A DNA stretch of 64,000 nucleotides, taken from NCBI GenBank assembly GCA_963677785.2, contig CAXXDH010000003.1:2232001-2296000 (forward strand). The letters run 5' to 3'. Source of the stretch: G963665495 sp963677785 (GTDB taxonomy: Bacteria; Desulfobacterota; Desulfovibrionia; Desulfovibrionales; Desulfovibrionaceae). Below are positions 54,213 through 63,027 of the stretch, one piece after another. Every line of letters begins with the position of its first letter. The stretch's first letter is position 1. Position numbers and translations under genes: made by a program. The notes beneath the pieces were generated by a model. It saw only the letters and a program-made list of their open reading frames with translations. It had not been told where the DNA came from and ran no database searches.

Positions 54213-56933
54213 ATGTCAGCCAGCAAGGCGTATGAGTTTGCGTTCACCGTGGATAATGAAAAGCCGGACGATACGTTTACCGTCGTCAGTTTCAAGGGGC
54301 ACGAGTATGTTTCCAAACCCTATCGTTTTGAAATCGTGCTGGCCGCGGACGATCCCAATCTCAAGGCCGAGGATTTTGTCCATCAAACCTGTCACCTGAA
54401 AATTACCGGACATGATAAAGACGCTCCGCGGATCATTTCCGGGGTTGTCTTTCTGTTTCGCCATATCCGGCGCCTGAATGGCAAATACGTCTACCAGGTC
54501 GTGCTGATGCCCCGTTTGCAGCTGCTGACGTTGAACACCCGGACCCGGGTGTTTCTGAAGCAGAGCTGCCTGACCATGATTGAAAACATCCTCAAAGATG
54601 CGGACATCGAATACAAGATCCGTATCGCCGGAAATCAGAGCTACCCGCAACGGGAGTACTCCTGCCAGTTCGAGGAAACGGATTTCGCCTTTGTCAGCCG
54701 TTGGCTGGAAAAGCAGGGCATTGTTTATTTTTTTGAAGAGCGTGAGGATGGAAAGGCTGATATTCTGGTGCTGGCCGACGCCAATGACGCACAGGCGCCC
54801 TGCCGTAAAGACAACAAGGCCATGCGTTATACGCCCGCTTCGGGCATGCATGCCGGAAGGCGTGAAGACGTGGTGCAAACCTTTGTTTCCGAACATGGCA
54901 GCACCCCGAAGTACATTCACTTGCGTGATTACAGCTATGAAGGCCAGCCGGCCGATCCCAGGGCCTCGGCCGAAGTGCAGAACAAGACAGCCATGGGCGT
55001 TGTCTGGCAGTACGGCAATACCTTTTTGTCCGAACACTACGGCGTGGGCGGGGAAACCATTCTGGCCCAGCAACTGGAAAGTACGGAAGCCGCCTACCAG
55101 GGTGAATCCTTTTGCCCTGACCTGCGCGCCGGCACCACCATGAAGCTGGAAAAGCATTACCGCGACGAATACAACGATGAGTTCTATCTCTACCATGTCA
55201 CACATGAGGGCGTGAACAAGAAGTTCGTGTCGCATCCCCCCGAAAGTGGTGCTCATGAACATCATCCAGGTCATGATCCGCGCCAGCCCGATAGAGGTTC
55301 CCATGAGCACCATCCCAATCACGATCCGCACCATCCCGACCAGGGGCAAATGTACTCAAACGTATTCAATGCCGCACCTGCCAAAGTCCATTACCGTCCG
55401 CGCATGCTGACGCCGGTGCCGCGTTTCACAGGCATGCTCACCGCCTTTATCCATGCCGAAGGCGACATGGATCTTTTCGCGCAAATGGACGACAAGGGGC
55501 GCTACAAAGTGCGTATGCCGTTCGACCTCTGGGAACCGAAAAAACAAAGTGCGGAACCCGATGCGAAAGGCAAGGCGTCCCATTGGATCCGGCTGACAGA
55601 ACCCTTTGCAGGCAATGCGTTGGGAGAAAAAGCGTACGGCATGCATTTTCCATTGTACCAGGGCACGGAAGTGCTGCTCAGCTTTGTTGAAGGCGACATC
55701 GACCGCCCTGTGATCGTGGGGGCGCTCTACAACCAATCCCACGACAATCCGGTCAACAATGCCGACCCCTACCGGAATGTTATCCGAACCAAGAACGGAT
55801 GCAAACTGGAAATGTACGACAAGCCAGGGCACGAATCCATTGCCATGGCCTGTCCGAACAATGAATCCCTGGTGGTCTGCAATCCGCAAGGCGTTACCGT
55901 GGGGGCCAAGGAAAATGCCTATTCATTCAAAGTGAGCGACAGCTTCGACGTGAAAGTAGGTTCGGACGTTTCCTTCTCGGCCGGTTCCAGCACCAGCGCC
56001 TTCGGCGGGACCAAAGCCAGCCTGACCGTTGGTTTCCACACCAGTATGACTGTAGGGATGTCTGTTTCCGCGGATTTGGGCGGCAAGGTGGATATCGGCG
56101 GGAAGAAAAACCTGGTCCATTCGGATTTCAGCGGTTCAGCAGAAGATACGCTGTCCTTGAAAGGCGGCATGAACGTGGCGCTGAAAAAATATTACAAGGC
56201 CATCAAATATGCGCTGGGTATCGGAGGCCTGGGATCGATCCCAACCGGGTTGGGCAGCTGGGCGGCTGTTGCCGGAGCAACGCACCAGAACAAGGATATC
56301 CACGACACGGCGGCGATCATCGGGGGATCTGTCTCTACAAGCCTCGGGCTGCTGGTCGAAACCTTCGGCAGGACCATCGGCATAGGAACCTATAAGGCGG
56401 TGAGTTCGAAAAAGAAGGACGCCATGTATACGGGCATCCTGAATCTGGGCAAGGACGGCGCCGGACTGCTTGTGAACAGTCCGGTGGGGAGCAGCGGGAA
56501 ATGCAGCATCAGTGTCACCAATCTTCTGGGTAAAACGTCGGAGTTTTCCATCAGTCCCCAGGGGAAGCACATGTCGCTGACGAACTGCGAAGATGCCGTT
56601 ATGATGTTCAGCGAGGGGAAGTCTATAGAATTGTATACTTTTAATCGGAGTTCTGTATCAGGCATGGTCAATCTGGTAGAACTTAAGCAGGCTTCGTTGT
56701 CGTTGAAACATAAAGCCAACAGTGCATTGAGCCTGGAAGACAATTTGATTACCTTGGAAACCAAGCCAAGCAAGATAGGAATGGATCCAAAGGGGCTTTT
56801 ACTCAAAGCCGATGATTCCAATTTCATCGACATCGGGAGCACCGGCATTCAGATGAAATTCACTAAACCCACCAAAATCAGCAGTTCAAGCAGTTTGAAG
56901 CTAAACTCAGAAGGCATGGTCATGCTGGGTTGA
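54213..56933 (+). CDS. vgrG: Type VI secretion spike protein VgrG (with His-rich insert)
   Basis: 906 residues. The N-terminal gp27-like barrels (FTVVSFKGHEYVSKPYRFEI, YSCQFEETDFAFVSRWLEKQGIVYFFE) and the gp5-like OB domain (GRYKVRMPFD..., WIRLTEPFAGN, GMHFPLYQGTEVLLSFVEGDIDRPVIVGALYNQSHDNP) are followed by a long C-terminal beta-repeat region broken by two hydrophobic stretches at about residues 670-735. Unusually, residues 347-379 form a duplicated His/Asp/Pro-rich insert (HEHHPGHDP and HEHHPNHDPHHPD) between the two halves. GGAGGG precedes the ATG. A paralogue follows 172 bp later. Confidence 0.93.
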   Translation: MSASKAYEFAFTVDNEKPDDTFTVVSFKGHEYVSKPYRFEIVLAADDPNLKAEDFVHQTCHLKITGHDKDAPRIISGVVFLFRHIRRLNGKYVYQVVLMPRLQLLTLNTRTRVFLKQSCLTMIENILKDADIEYKIRIAGNQSYPQREYSCQFEETDFAFVSRWLEKQGIVYFFEEREDGKADILVLADANDAQAPCRKDNKAMRYTPASGMHAGRREDVVQTFVSEHGSTPKYIHLRDYSYEGQPADPRASAEVQNKTAMGVVWQYGNTFLSEHYGVGGETILAQQLESTEAAYQGESFCPDLRAGTTMKLEKHYRDEYNDEFYLYHVTHEGVNKKFVSHPPESGAHEHHPGHDPRQPDRGSHEHHPNHDPHHPDQGQMYSNVFNAAPAKVHYRPRMLTPVPRFTGMLTAFIHAEGDMDLFAQMDDKGRYKVRMPFDLWEPKKQSAEPDAKGKASHWIRLTEPFAGNALGEKAYGMHFPLYQGTEVLLSFVEGDIDRPVIVGALYNQSHDNPVNNADPYRNVIRTKNGCKLEMYDKPGHESIAMACPNNESLVVCNPQGVTVGAKENAYSFKVSDSFDVKVGSDVSFSAGSSTSAFGGTKASLTVGFHTSMTVGMSVSADLGGKVDIGGKKNLVHSDFSGSAEDTLSLKGGMNVALKKYYKAIKYALGIGGLGSIPTGLGSWAAVAGATHQNKDIHDTAAIIGGSVSTSLGLLVETFGRTIGIGTYKAVSSKKKDAMYTGILNLGKDGAGLLVNSPVGSSGKCSISVTNLLGKTSEFSISPQGKHMSLTNCEDAVMMFSEGKSIELYTFNRSSVSGMVNLVELKQASLSLKHKANSALSLEDNLITLETKPSKIGMDPKGLLLKADDSNFIDIGSTGIQMKFTKPTKISSSSSLKLNSEGMVMLG

Positions 56934-56963
56934 ACCTGTATCCGCCGTTCCCTTTGCTTTGCC

Positions 56964-57020
56964 AGCAGCCAGGTTCGGAGCTTGTGCTTCTGGCCGGGTG
57001 GTTTTTTCTTTTTTGATCCT
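56964..57020 (+). terminator. Weak terminator between the vgrG genes
   Basis: GCCAG/CTGGC can pair around GTTCGGAGCTTGTGCTT, and T6 and T6 runs follow shortly after. The stem is short, so efficiency is doubtful. Confidence 0.4.
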
Positions 57021-57105
57021 GTATAAATTTACCCGCATTTACTGTATACTGAGAAAAGTATAGATAGTGTAGGGAGCTGCATAGGGATCTATCCAAGGAG
57101 GGCGT

Positions 57106-59718
57106 ATGGCGGAGAAACATCCATTTGCATTCGCGTTCAGCGTGGAAGGCCTGGACTCGGATACCTTTTCCGTGGTCAGTTTCAAAGGGTACGAGCATCT
57201 TTCCAGGCCGTACCGTTTTGAAATTGTGCTGGCATCCGCCGAATCCGAACTGGATTTCGCGAAGATCCTATACAAACCCTGCACACTGGAAATACGCGGC
57301 AAGGGCGAGCCGAGGATTTTCAGCGGCCTGGCGTACCTGTTCCGCCATGTCCGGCAGGCGGGCAAACGCTACATCTACCAGCTGCTGCTTATGCCCAGGC
57401 TGCAGCAGCTGTCCATTGGCGCCAACGCGCGGGTGTTTCTGGACAAGAGCTGCATCAGCGTCATCGAAGAGGTGTTCAAGCAGGCGCACGTGCCTTATCA
57501 AAACCGGATGCAGAGCAACAGCGCCTATCCCAAGCGCGAGTATATCTGCCAGTTCAACGAATCCGATTTCAATTTCGTCAGTCGCTGGCTCGAAGCCCAG
57601 GGAATTCACTACTTTTTCGAACAGCAGCAGAACTCCGAACTGCTGGTGCTGAGCGACACCAGCCTGGCCCATGTTCCCTGCCGCGAGAAGGACGCGCCCA
57701 TGGTCTACGCGCCGCCTTCGGGCCTGGACCATTTGCAGCGTGAAGACGTGGTCCATTCGTTTATCTCCGAACATTGCTGTCTGCCCGAGTCCGTCAGTTT
57801 CAAGGATTACAACTACGAGCTGTCCAAGGCCGAAGTGACGGCAACGCAACAGGTCGACTCCAACGGACAGCATACGGAGTACCACTACGGCGACAATTTT
57901 CTCGGTCAGGGCTACGGCACCAGTCCGGCCCAGGTGCTCGCCCAGCAGTATGGAAGCCTGGAGGGCGTTTTCCATGGCAAGAGTTATTGTCCGGATCTGC
58001 GTACGGGGACGACTTTTGCGCTCAAGGATCATTACTACACGAAATACAACGCCAATTACCTGCTGTACAGCGTCGAGCATGAAGGTACGGACCTGAGATT
58101 TATGAAACAGGAGCTCTCCGGGCCGGACCGCAGCGAAACTCAGCTCTACGAAAACACTTTTCGCGCGCTCCGGGCCGATGTCACCTACCGGCCGCGTCGT
58201 ACGACCACCGTGCCCCGCTATACGGGCTTGCTGACCGCGGTTATCGACGCTGAAGGACAGGGGCAGTACGCCGAACTCGACTCCAAAGGGCGCTATAAGG
58301 TCCGCCTGCCTTTTGATTCGGAGGACAAAGCCCAAGGCAAGGCCTCGCACTGGATCCGTCTGTCCGAACCCTACGCGGGCAACGCGGCTCAGGAACAGGC
58401 CTTCGGCATGCATTTTCCGCTGCTCAAAGGCACGGAGGTCTTGCTCAGCTACGTGGAAGGGGACATTGACCGCCCCATCATCGTCGGTGCCGTATACAAC
58501 GCCAACAATGAAAATCCGGTCAACAGCGGCAACAAGGTCCAGAACGTCATCAAAACCAAGGGCGGCAACCGCATTGTGCTGGATGACACGGAGGGAAAGG
58601 AATCCATCTCGATGGCCACAGCCGGAGGCAAGTCCATGCTGGTCATCAATGCGGACGGCGTGAATCCCGGCATCACCGAAGCGACCACGGAAAAATGCGT
58701 CAAGGCCAGCTGGAACGACAGCGTGGAAGCCAAATGCGGCTCCAGCATGGATTTTACCGCGGGTTCTTCGCTGGGGGCTTTCGGCGGCACCAAGTCCGAG
58801 ATCACCGTGGGATTCAGCTCGGGCGTATCGGTCGGCGCGTCTCTGGAAGCGGCGCTTGGCGGCAAGGTGGAACTGGGCGAGACCAGCAGCTGGATCAGCT
58901 CCGAATCCTCCTCGTCAGCGGACGAGAACGTCAGCCTGCAGGGGGGCATGAACACCGTGGTCAAGGGGTATTACAAAGCCATCAAGGCTTCCATGATCGT
59001 GGCTTCGGTGAGTTCGCTGGCCACGGGCGTGGGCTCCTGGGCCGCCATTGCCGGGGCCAATGAAGACAACCTGGGCATCAACCGCAAGGCCGCGGTCATT
59101 GCCGGGTCCATCGTGGGCAGCATCGGCCTCATCGGCCAGATTGCCGGCACGGCCTTTGCCATGGGCTGCTACCTGAAGATGAAGTCCAAAAAGAGCAATT
59201 CCTTTTATACGACCACAATGGATCTGGGCAAGGACGGCGCCGCACTCACGGTACGCAGTTCGCTCCTGCACAACGTGGGCTGCGATATCATGGTCGTGGA
59301 CGGGCAGAACGCCAATCCGCTCAAGAGCAACGCGTCCGTGCTGTCCATCGCGCCCAAGGGCGCGTCCATTACCCTGGCCAATAAGGCCAAAGCCAAGATT
59401 ACCCTGGACAAAGGCCAGAAAATTACTCTGGACCTGAACAACGGCAGCAAAAAAATTGAAATGAGTTCCTCAGGTATTTCCATGGCCAGCCAGGGCGTTG
59501 CCGCGGTCAAGATAACAACGAGCCAGCTCATTCTGCAAAAGGACAACGCCGCGAACATCAAACTCGGTTCGGGTGGCGCGTTCATCAAGGGCGACGGCAC
59601 CGGCCAGAACTACATCAACGTGACCAGCTCCGGCGTACGCATGCAGTTTGCCAACGGCCAGCTCACGAGCAAAGGCATGCTCAGGGCCAACGCCAACGGC
59701 ATGATCATGCTGGGCTAG
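57106..59718 (+). CDS. vgrG: Type VI secretion spike protein VgrG, second paralogue
   Basis: 870 residues, homologous end to end with the preceding VgrG: FSVVSFKGYEHLSRPYRFEI, YICQFNESDFNFVSRWLEAQGIHYFFE, GRYKVRLPFDSE, WIRLSEPYAGNA, GMHFPLLKGTEVLLSYVEGDIDRPIIVGAVYNANNENP. It lacks the His-rich insert. The C-terminal half has the same pair of hydrophobic stretches (SMIVASVSSLATGVGSWAAIAG and the IAGSIVGSIGLIGQIAG region). GGAGGG precedes the ATG. Its GC-rich codon use is closer to the core genes than the 3' part of the first vgrG. Confidence 0.93.
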   Translation: MAEKHPFAFAFSVEGLDSDTFSVVSFKGYEHLSRPYRFEIVLASAESELDFAKILYKPCTLEIRGKGEPRIFSGLAYLFRHVRQAGKRYIYQLLLMPRLQQLSIGANARVFLDKSCISVIEEVFKQAHVPYQNRMQSNSAYPKREYICQFNESDFNFVSRWLEAQGIHYFFEQQQNSELLVLSDTSLAHVPCREKDAPMVYAPPSGLDHLQREDVVHSFISEHCCLPESVSFKDYNYELSKAEVTATQQVDSNGQHTEYHYGDNFLGQGYGTSPAQVLAQQYGSLEGVFHGKSYCPDLRTGTTFALKDHYYTKYNANYLLYSVEHEGTDLRFMKQELSGPDRSETQLYENTFRALRADVTYRPRRTTTVPRYTGLLTAVIDAEGQGQYAELDSKGRYKVRLPFDSEDKAQGKASHWIRLSEPYAGNAAQEQAFGMHFPLLKGTEVLLSYVEGDIDRPIIVGAVYNANNENPVNSGNKVQNVIKTKGGNRIVLDDTEGKESISMATAGGKSMLVINADGVNPGITEATTEKCVKASWNDSVEAKCGSSMDFTAGSSLGAFGGTKSEITVGFSSGVSVGASLEAALGGKVELGETSSWISSESSSSADENVSLQGGMNTVVKGYYKAIKASMIVASVSSLATGVGSWAAIAGANEDNLGINRKAAVIAGSIVGSIGLIGQIAGTAFAMGCYLKMKSKKSNSFYTTTMDLGKDGAALTVRSSLLHNVGCDIMVVDGQNANPLKSNASVLSIAPKGASITLANKAKAKITLDKGQKITLDLNNGSKKIEMSSSGISMASQGVAAVKITTSQLILQKDNAANIKLGSGGAFIKGDGTGQNYINVTSSGVRMQFANGQLTSKGMLRANANGMIMLG

Positions 59719-59723
59719 CCGGT

Positions 59724-59774
59724 ATATCGCACGAACGCCCCTGAAAATCTTTTTCAGGGGCGTTCGTGCGATAT
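59724..59774. terminator. Strong terminator after the second vgrG
   Basis: A 24-bp perfect stem (begins ATATCGCACGAACGCCCCTG) and a 3-nt loop. The TTTT within the stem top and A/T-rich edges make it usable on either strand. Confidence 0.85.
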
Positions 59775-59780
59775 GCGGGT

Positions 59781-59961
59781 TAGGGGCTGTCTCTAAATTA
59801 TTGTCTGCTACGTTTGGCTAGAATTCCATCATGCTGCGTTTTCAGAAAAAAATGCCCCTTGACGTAGCAACACTACGCCTGCGGCCCATTTTCTTCTTCA
59901 GCCTTGCCTGTTGAAATTCTTGCTCAAACTCGCGACGAAAATAATTTAGAGACAGCCCCTA
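59781..59961. repeat. MITE-like folded repeat (181 bp)
   Basis: 21-bp perfect terminal inverted repeats (GGGGCTGTCTCTAAATTA with flanking TA) enclose sequence that itself folds into a long imperfect hairpin (GAATTC-type arms outside, CGTAG-CAACA-CTACG at the tip). There is no coding capacity. The ends abut TA on both sides, which could be a TA target duplication. The termini resemble IS5/IS1182-type ends (GGGGCTGTCTC). Confidence 0.78.
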
Positions 59962-60394
59962 GTATAATCTCATACGAATACCGAGCCCAGTCACATCTCA
60001 CAATAACATCAAGTTCCGGCCTATAACACTCACATCGGACCGATAAACTATAGCGTATTCTCTGTTGCGGTAAAATAGATAGATTTAAAGCGATTGCTTT
60101 TTTGCCAGATTTATTTGTTTTTGCAGTGACTGTCCCATAATTACTGCTTTTGTAAACTTCAATTGTTCCGACTGGAATTTTGACATTCGTTATTACGATT
60201 TTATTTTTTGTTGCATTATATATTGAGAATTCAACATCATATCCCGTTTCTGTGGACGTATACTTTTCTAGACTGACAGTAGGAATACCGTCTATACGTT
60301 TACGCCACCAAACAACCAAGGAAAGAACTGCGAGCAAGCCGCCACATACTAACGATAAAAGGTTTGCCCACCATCCAAACGACATAGTTTCCAT
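59924..60394 (-). CDS. Small membrane-anchored hypothetical protein ending in a MITE
   Basis: 156 residues: an N-terminal transmembrane helix (LLSLVCGGLLAVLSLVVWW), a basic stop-transfer and a beta-rich domain of unknown type. The last twelve codons (LGAVSKLFSSRV) and the stop lie inside the MITE-like repeat, so its insertion replaced the original C-terminus. A second ATG nine bases in has a better-placed GGA. No function is assigned. Confidence 0.55.
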   Translation of the reverse strand: METMSFGWWANLLSLVCGGLLAVLSLVVWWRKRIDGIPTVSLEKYTSTETGYDVEFSIYNATKNKIVITNVKIPVGTIEVYKSSNYGTVTAKTNKSGKKAIALNLSILPQQRIRYSLSVRCECYRPELDVIVRCDWARYSYEIILGAVSKLFSSRV

Positions 60395-61185
60395 TTCTAA
60401 CAGCTATCTCGGTTAAAATTATTAGTATCATTTCGGGTTACGTTGATTTTCGTCAAAATGTACGACAACCTCAAGTAGATTGTCGATTAAAAATGGGCAG
60501 CAGAAATACTGTCGTTATATCCGACGGCATTGCCCGCCTTTGCAGTTCGGAATCAAGCAGCACTTTTTTTCTCAGAAGCGAGATAAATCCAGGTATACGC
60601 TTCGCTCAAATCTGAGCAAAACCTCCGACGGGAGTGGTGCAAGCCAAGGCAATACTATTTGTACGCTCATCCGGCCGAGGCTTGTGGTCTGCCTCGCCCG
60701 GAACGGTCATGCGGCCTTGATTTTTGCGGTCATAATGATCTCCTTTGTTGAGCGAAAACGGCATCAGCACGGGATCCGCCGGTTGAGCAGGCTTCCAACA
60801 GCGAGGGACAAACCGAAGTGATAGCGCCCATCCGCAAAAAGAAGAGATCAAGGCCGCATTTGCCGATTTTCCCGGACTCTGCAACGGTTTCAGGAAAACA
60901 AGCGCTTGTGCTTCCCCGCTGGATGCGGGAAAGGACTACCTGGAGTTTTCAAAAGCCTATGAAGAAGATCCGGACGTGGCCGTTGCGGAATATCAGGATC
61001 TTTTTGACGGACTTCTCAAAAAGCAGCGCGACTATTCCATGACAATAACGTAAAGCTGAGCTGTTTCCGGGCGTCTCCGCCGGGAAAGGGCAGGGCGGAA
61101 GGGACTCAGGGCGGCAAAGAAATGCCTCTTGACTTGAGCTTCAAAACAATGCAGCCCTGGGCTATTACATTTTGTAGGAGTTGCC
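60395..61185. other. Intergenic region with a possible gene remnant
   Basis: No complete gene. From about 60,838 to 61,053 one frame reads KEEIKAAFADFPGLCNGF then AGKDYLEFSKAYEEDPD and QDLFDGLLKKQRDYSMTIT before TAA. This looks like the acidic helical end of a lost protein. Its upstream continuation is in another frame. Confidence 0.35.
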
Positions 61186-61863
61186 ATGTCTGCCGAATCG
61201 CGCGTCATATTGACGCCATCGTTGCTGTCGTCTGATTTTTCCCGTATCGGGGAGGAGTTGAAAGCCCTGGAGCAGGCCGGATTGTCCTGGGTGCACTGGG
61301 ACGTGATGGATGGTCGTTTCGTCCCCAACATCACCTTCGGCCCGCCCGTGATCAAGGCCTGCCGCAAGTGCTGCGGGTTGTTTTTCGACGTCCATCTGAT
61401 GATCAAGGAACCCGACCGCTATCTGCAGGATTTTGCCGATGCCGGCGCCGACCTGCTTTGCGTGCACGCGGAAGCCTGCGTGCATCTCGAACGTACGGTC
61501 AGTGAAATCGCACGGCTGGGCGTCAAGCCCGCCGTGGCCCTGAACCCGCATACGCCTCTGGAATTCGTTGAATACCTGCTGCCGCAGCTCCATATGGTGC
61601 TGATCATGAGTGTGAACCCCGGGTTCGGCGGCCAGAGCTTCATCCCCTTCAGCATGGCGAAAATCCGCCGCCTGCGCCGGATGATCGACGAGCAGAAAGC
61701 CGATACGCTGATTCAGGTGGACGGCGGCGTCTCACCGGGCAACATCCGCGAACTGGTTGAATTCGGAGCCAATGTCTTTGTCTCGGGCTCGGCCTTTTTC
61801 AACCATCCGCCCTACGATACGCGCTACAAGACATTCATGGAGGCCGCTTTGCCCGACGGTTAG
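61186..61863 (+). CDS. rpe: Ribulose-phosphate 3-epimerase
   Basis: A 225-residue TIM barrel interconverting ribulose 5-phosphate and xylulose 5-phosphate in the cytoplasm. Signatures are LTPSLLSSDFSRIGEE, HWDVMDGRFVPNITFGP, FDVHLMIKEPDRY, LIMSVNPGFGGQSFI and QVDGGVSPGNI, including the catalytic Asp and metal His/Asp residues. AGGAG precedes ATG 61186. It converges with the minus-strand T6SS genes, 31 bp away. Confidence 0.95.
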   Translation: MSAESRVILTPSLLSSDFSRIGEELKALEQAGLSWVHWDVMDGRFVPNITFGPPVIKACRKCCGLFFDVHLMIKEPDRYLQDFADAGADLLCVHAEACVHLERTVSEIARLGVKPAVALNPHTPLEFVEYLLPQLHMVLIMSVNPGFGGQSFIPFSMAKIRRLRRMIDEQKADTLIQVDGGVSPGNIRELVEFGANVFVSGSAFFNHPPYDTRYKTFMEAALPDG

Positions 61864-61894
61864 GCAGCGCGGAGAGTTTGCGGCCCGGTTGGGA

Positions 61895-62293
61895 TCACGA
61901 GTTGACCATGACTTTGACCTGGCTGGGCGCGATGCAGGAGCCCACGATATTGCCGTTGTTGTGCTGGGTCACATCCCCCATACGCACGGCAAAGGCGCCT
62001 TCCAGCTTGACCTTGTTGCTGCTCATGGAGAATTCGGTCTTCTGCATAAAGGTTGAAGATTTGACTCCTCCGGCCACGCCCGGGTTGTCCCCGTTGGTCA
62101 CCGGGATCTTGGAGGATTTGTTCAGGGCGGGCATGCCGCATACAACCACTTTTTTGGTCACGGGCTGGGCCATGGAGGGCACGGCCAGATTGGGGTAGGG
62201 CACTGGCGTGGGCTGGCCCGTGGGCGGCAGGGGGGTCTTGCAAAGGTCGGGCGTACCCTGTGCCAGGCCGCCTTGGGTGGTGCAACACTGCAT
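61895..62293 (-). CDS. PAAR-like DUF4150 protein
   Basis: 132 residues starting MQCCTTQGG, with NLAVPSMAQPVTKKVVVCGMP, KSSKIPVTNGDNPG, and the PAAR-like beta repeats VKLEGAFAVRMGDVTQHNNGN. DUF4150 proteins cap the VgrG spike and adapt effectors. It is the most downstream gene of a minus-strand module with DUF3540 and pentapeptide-repeat proteins; the two vgrG genes lie nearby. Confidence 0.9.
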   Translation of the reverse strand: MQCCTTQGGLAQGTPDLCKTPLPPTGQPTPVPYPNLAVPSMAQPVTKKVVVCGMPALNKSSKIPVTNGDNPGVAGGVKSSTFMQKTEFSMSSNKVKLEGAFAVRMGDVTQHNNGNIVGSCIAPSQVKVMVNS

Positions 62294-62339
62294 GGAATGC
62301 TCCTGAGTTTCAGTTTTCTGGTTTCAAGGCGAAAATGAG

Positions 62340-63008
62340 TTATCCCAAATGGATCCGTTCGCCGTCGATGCTGACGTCTTCATCGGCCAGCACTTTTGCC
62401 TTGCCCGCTTTCAGGTGATAGCTTTCATCCACCCGGGTCCGCATCCGTTTGGCTTCCACGGTGTCCAGATTCGAGACCCGGCGCAGGCTGTCCCGGATGT
62501 TCTGCACCACCAGGCGCACCGTGCTGCGCATGCTGTCCAGCAAAATAGTGGCCTTGTGCGCGCGGGTTTCCACCCGAAAGGCCGAGAGGCCGAAATCAAC
62601 AAAATGGGCGCTGCCCGAGACACCGCGCAGGCTGATGTCCGGGCTGTTCAGGGCCAGTCCCTGCTGCGCTTCGATTTCCACTTTGCCGGGCAGGGAAAGC
62701 GTACTGCTGTCGGGAGTGCTTTTTTCCAGCACGTTGAGAATATAGCCCGAGCCGTTGCCCGCCACAAAAGCCAGCACCAGATCGCCGGGTTCGGGCAGCA
62801 GCAGGCAGCCGGCGGCCCGGCGTGCGCGGAGCAGCGAGCCGTTTTCAAGAGCCAAGGAAAAAAAGCCTGCTTCCCCGGCGTCGCCCGCTTCCCGGTTATC
62901 CCCGGCCAAAACATTGCCCTGCAGCAGCTCTCCCGGCATTCCAGGGGCGGAATGGTCGCCGGGTTTGGATTTCATGGGTTTGAAAGAAAGCACTTTCATC
63001 TCTTTCAT
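62340..63008 (-). CDS. DUF3540 family protein, T6SS accessory
   Basis: 222 residues beginning MKEMKVLSFKP; AGGAG lies just upstream of ATG 63008. The frame is open farther upstream, but only the shorter start has a ribosome site. The middle (RRAAGCLLLPEPGDLVLAFVAGNGSGYILNVLE) is OB-fold-like, and the C-terminal half is a beta-repeat like the VgrG tail (KVEIEAQQGLALNSPDISLRG). DUF3540 proteins occur with DUF4150 and DUF2169/pentapeptide genes in T6SS cargo clusters, which is the layout here. Confidence 0.88.
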   Translation of the reverse strand: MKEMKVLSFKPMKSKPGDHSAPGMPGELLQGNVLAGDNREAGDAGEAGFFSLALENGSLLRARRAAGCLLLPEPGDLVLAFVAGNGSGYILNVLEKSTPDSSTLSLPGKVEIEAQQGLALNSPDISLRGVSGSAHFVDFGLSAFRVETRAHKATILLDSMRSTVRLVVQNIRDSLRRVSNLDTVEAKRMRTRVDESYHLKAGKAKVLADEDVSIDGERIHLG

Positions 63009-63027
63009 TCGTTTTTCTCCTGAGGCG

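Noticed and set aside
60717..60745. A start-like sequence on the minus strand (AAAGGAG, ATG ACC GCA AAA ATC AAG) resembling another near 21,240
   Set aside because: The frame stops after eight codons here, and the similarity is limited to the start region; no gene can be supported.
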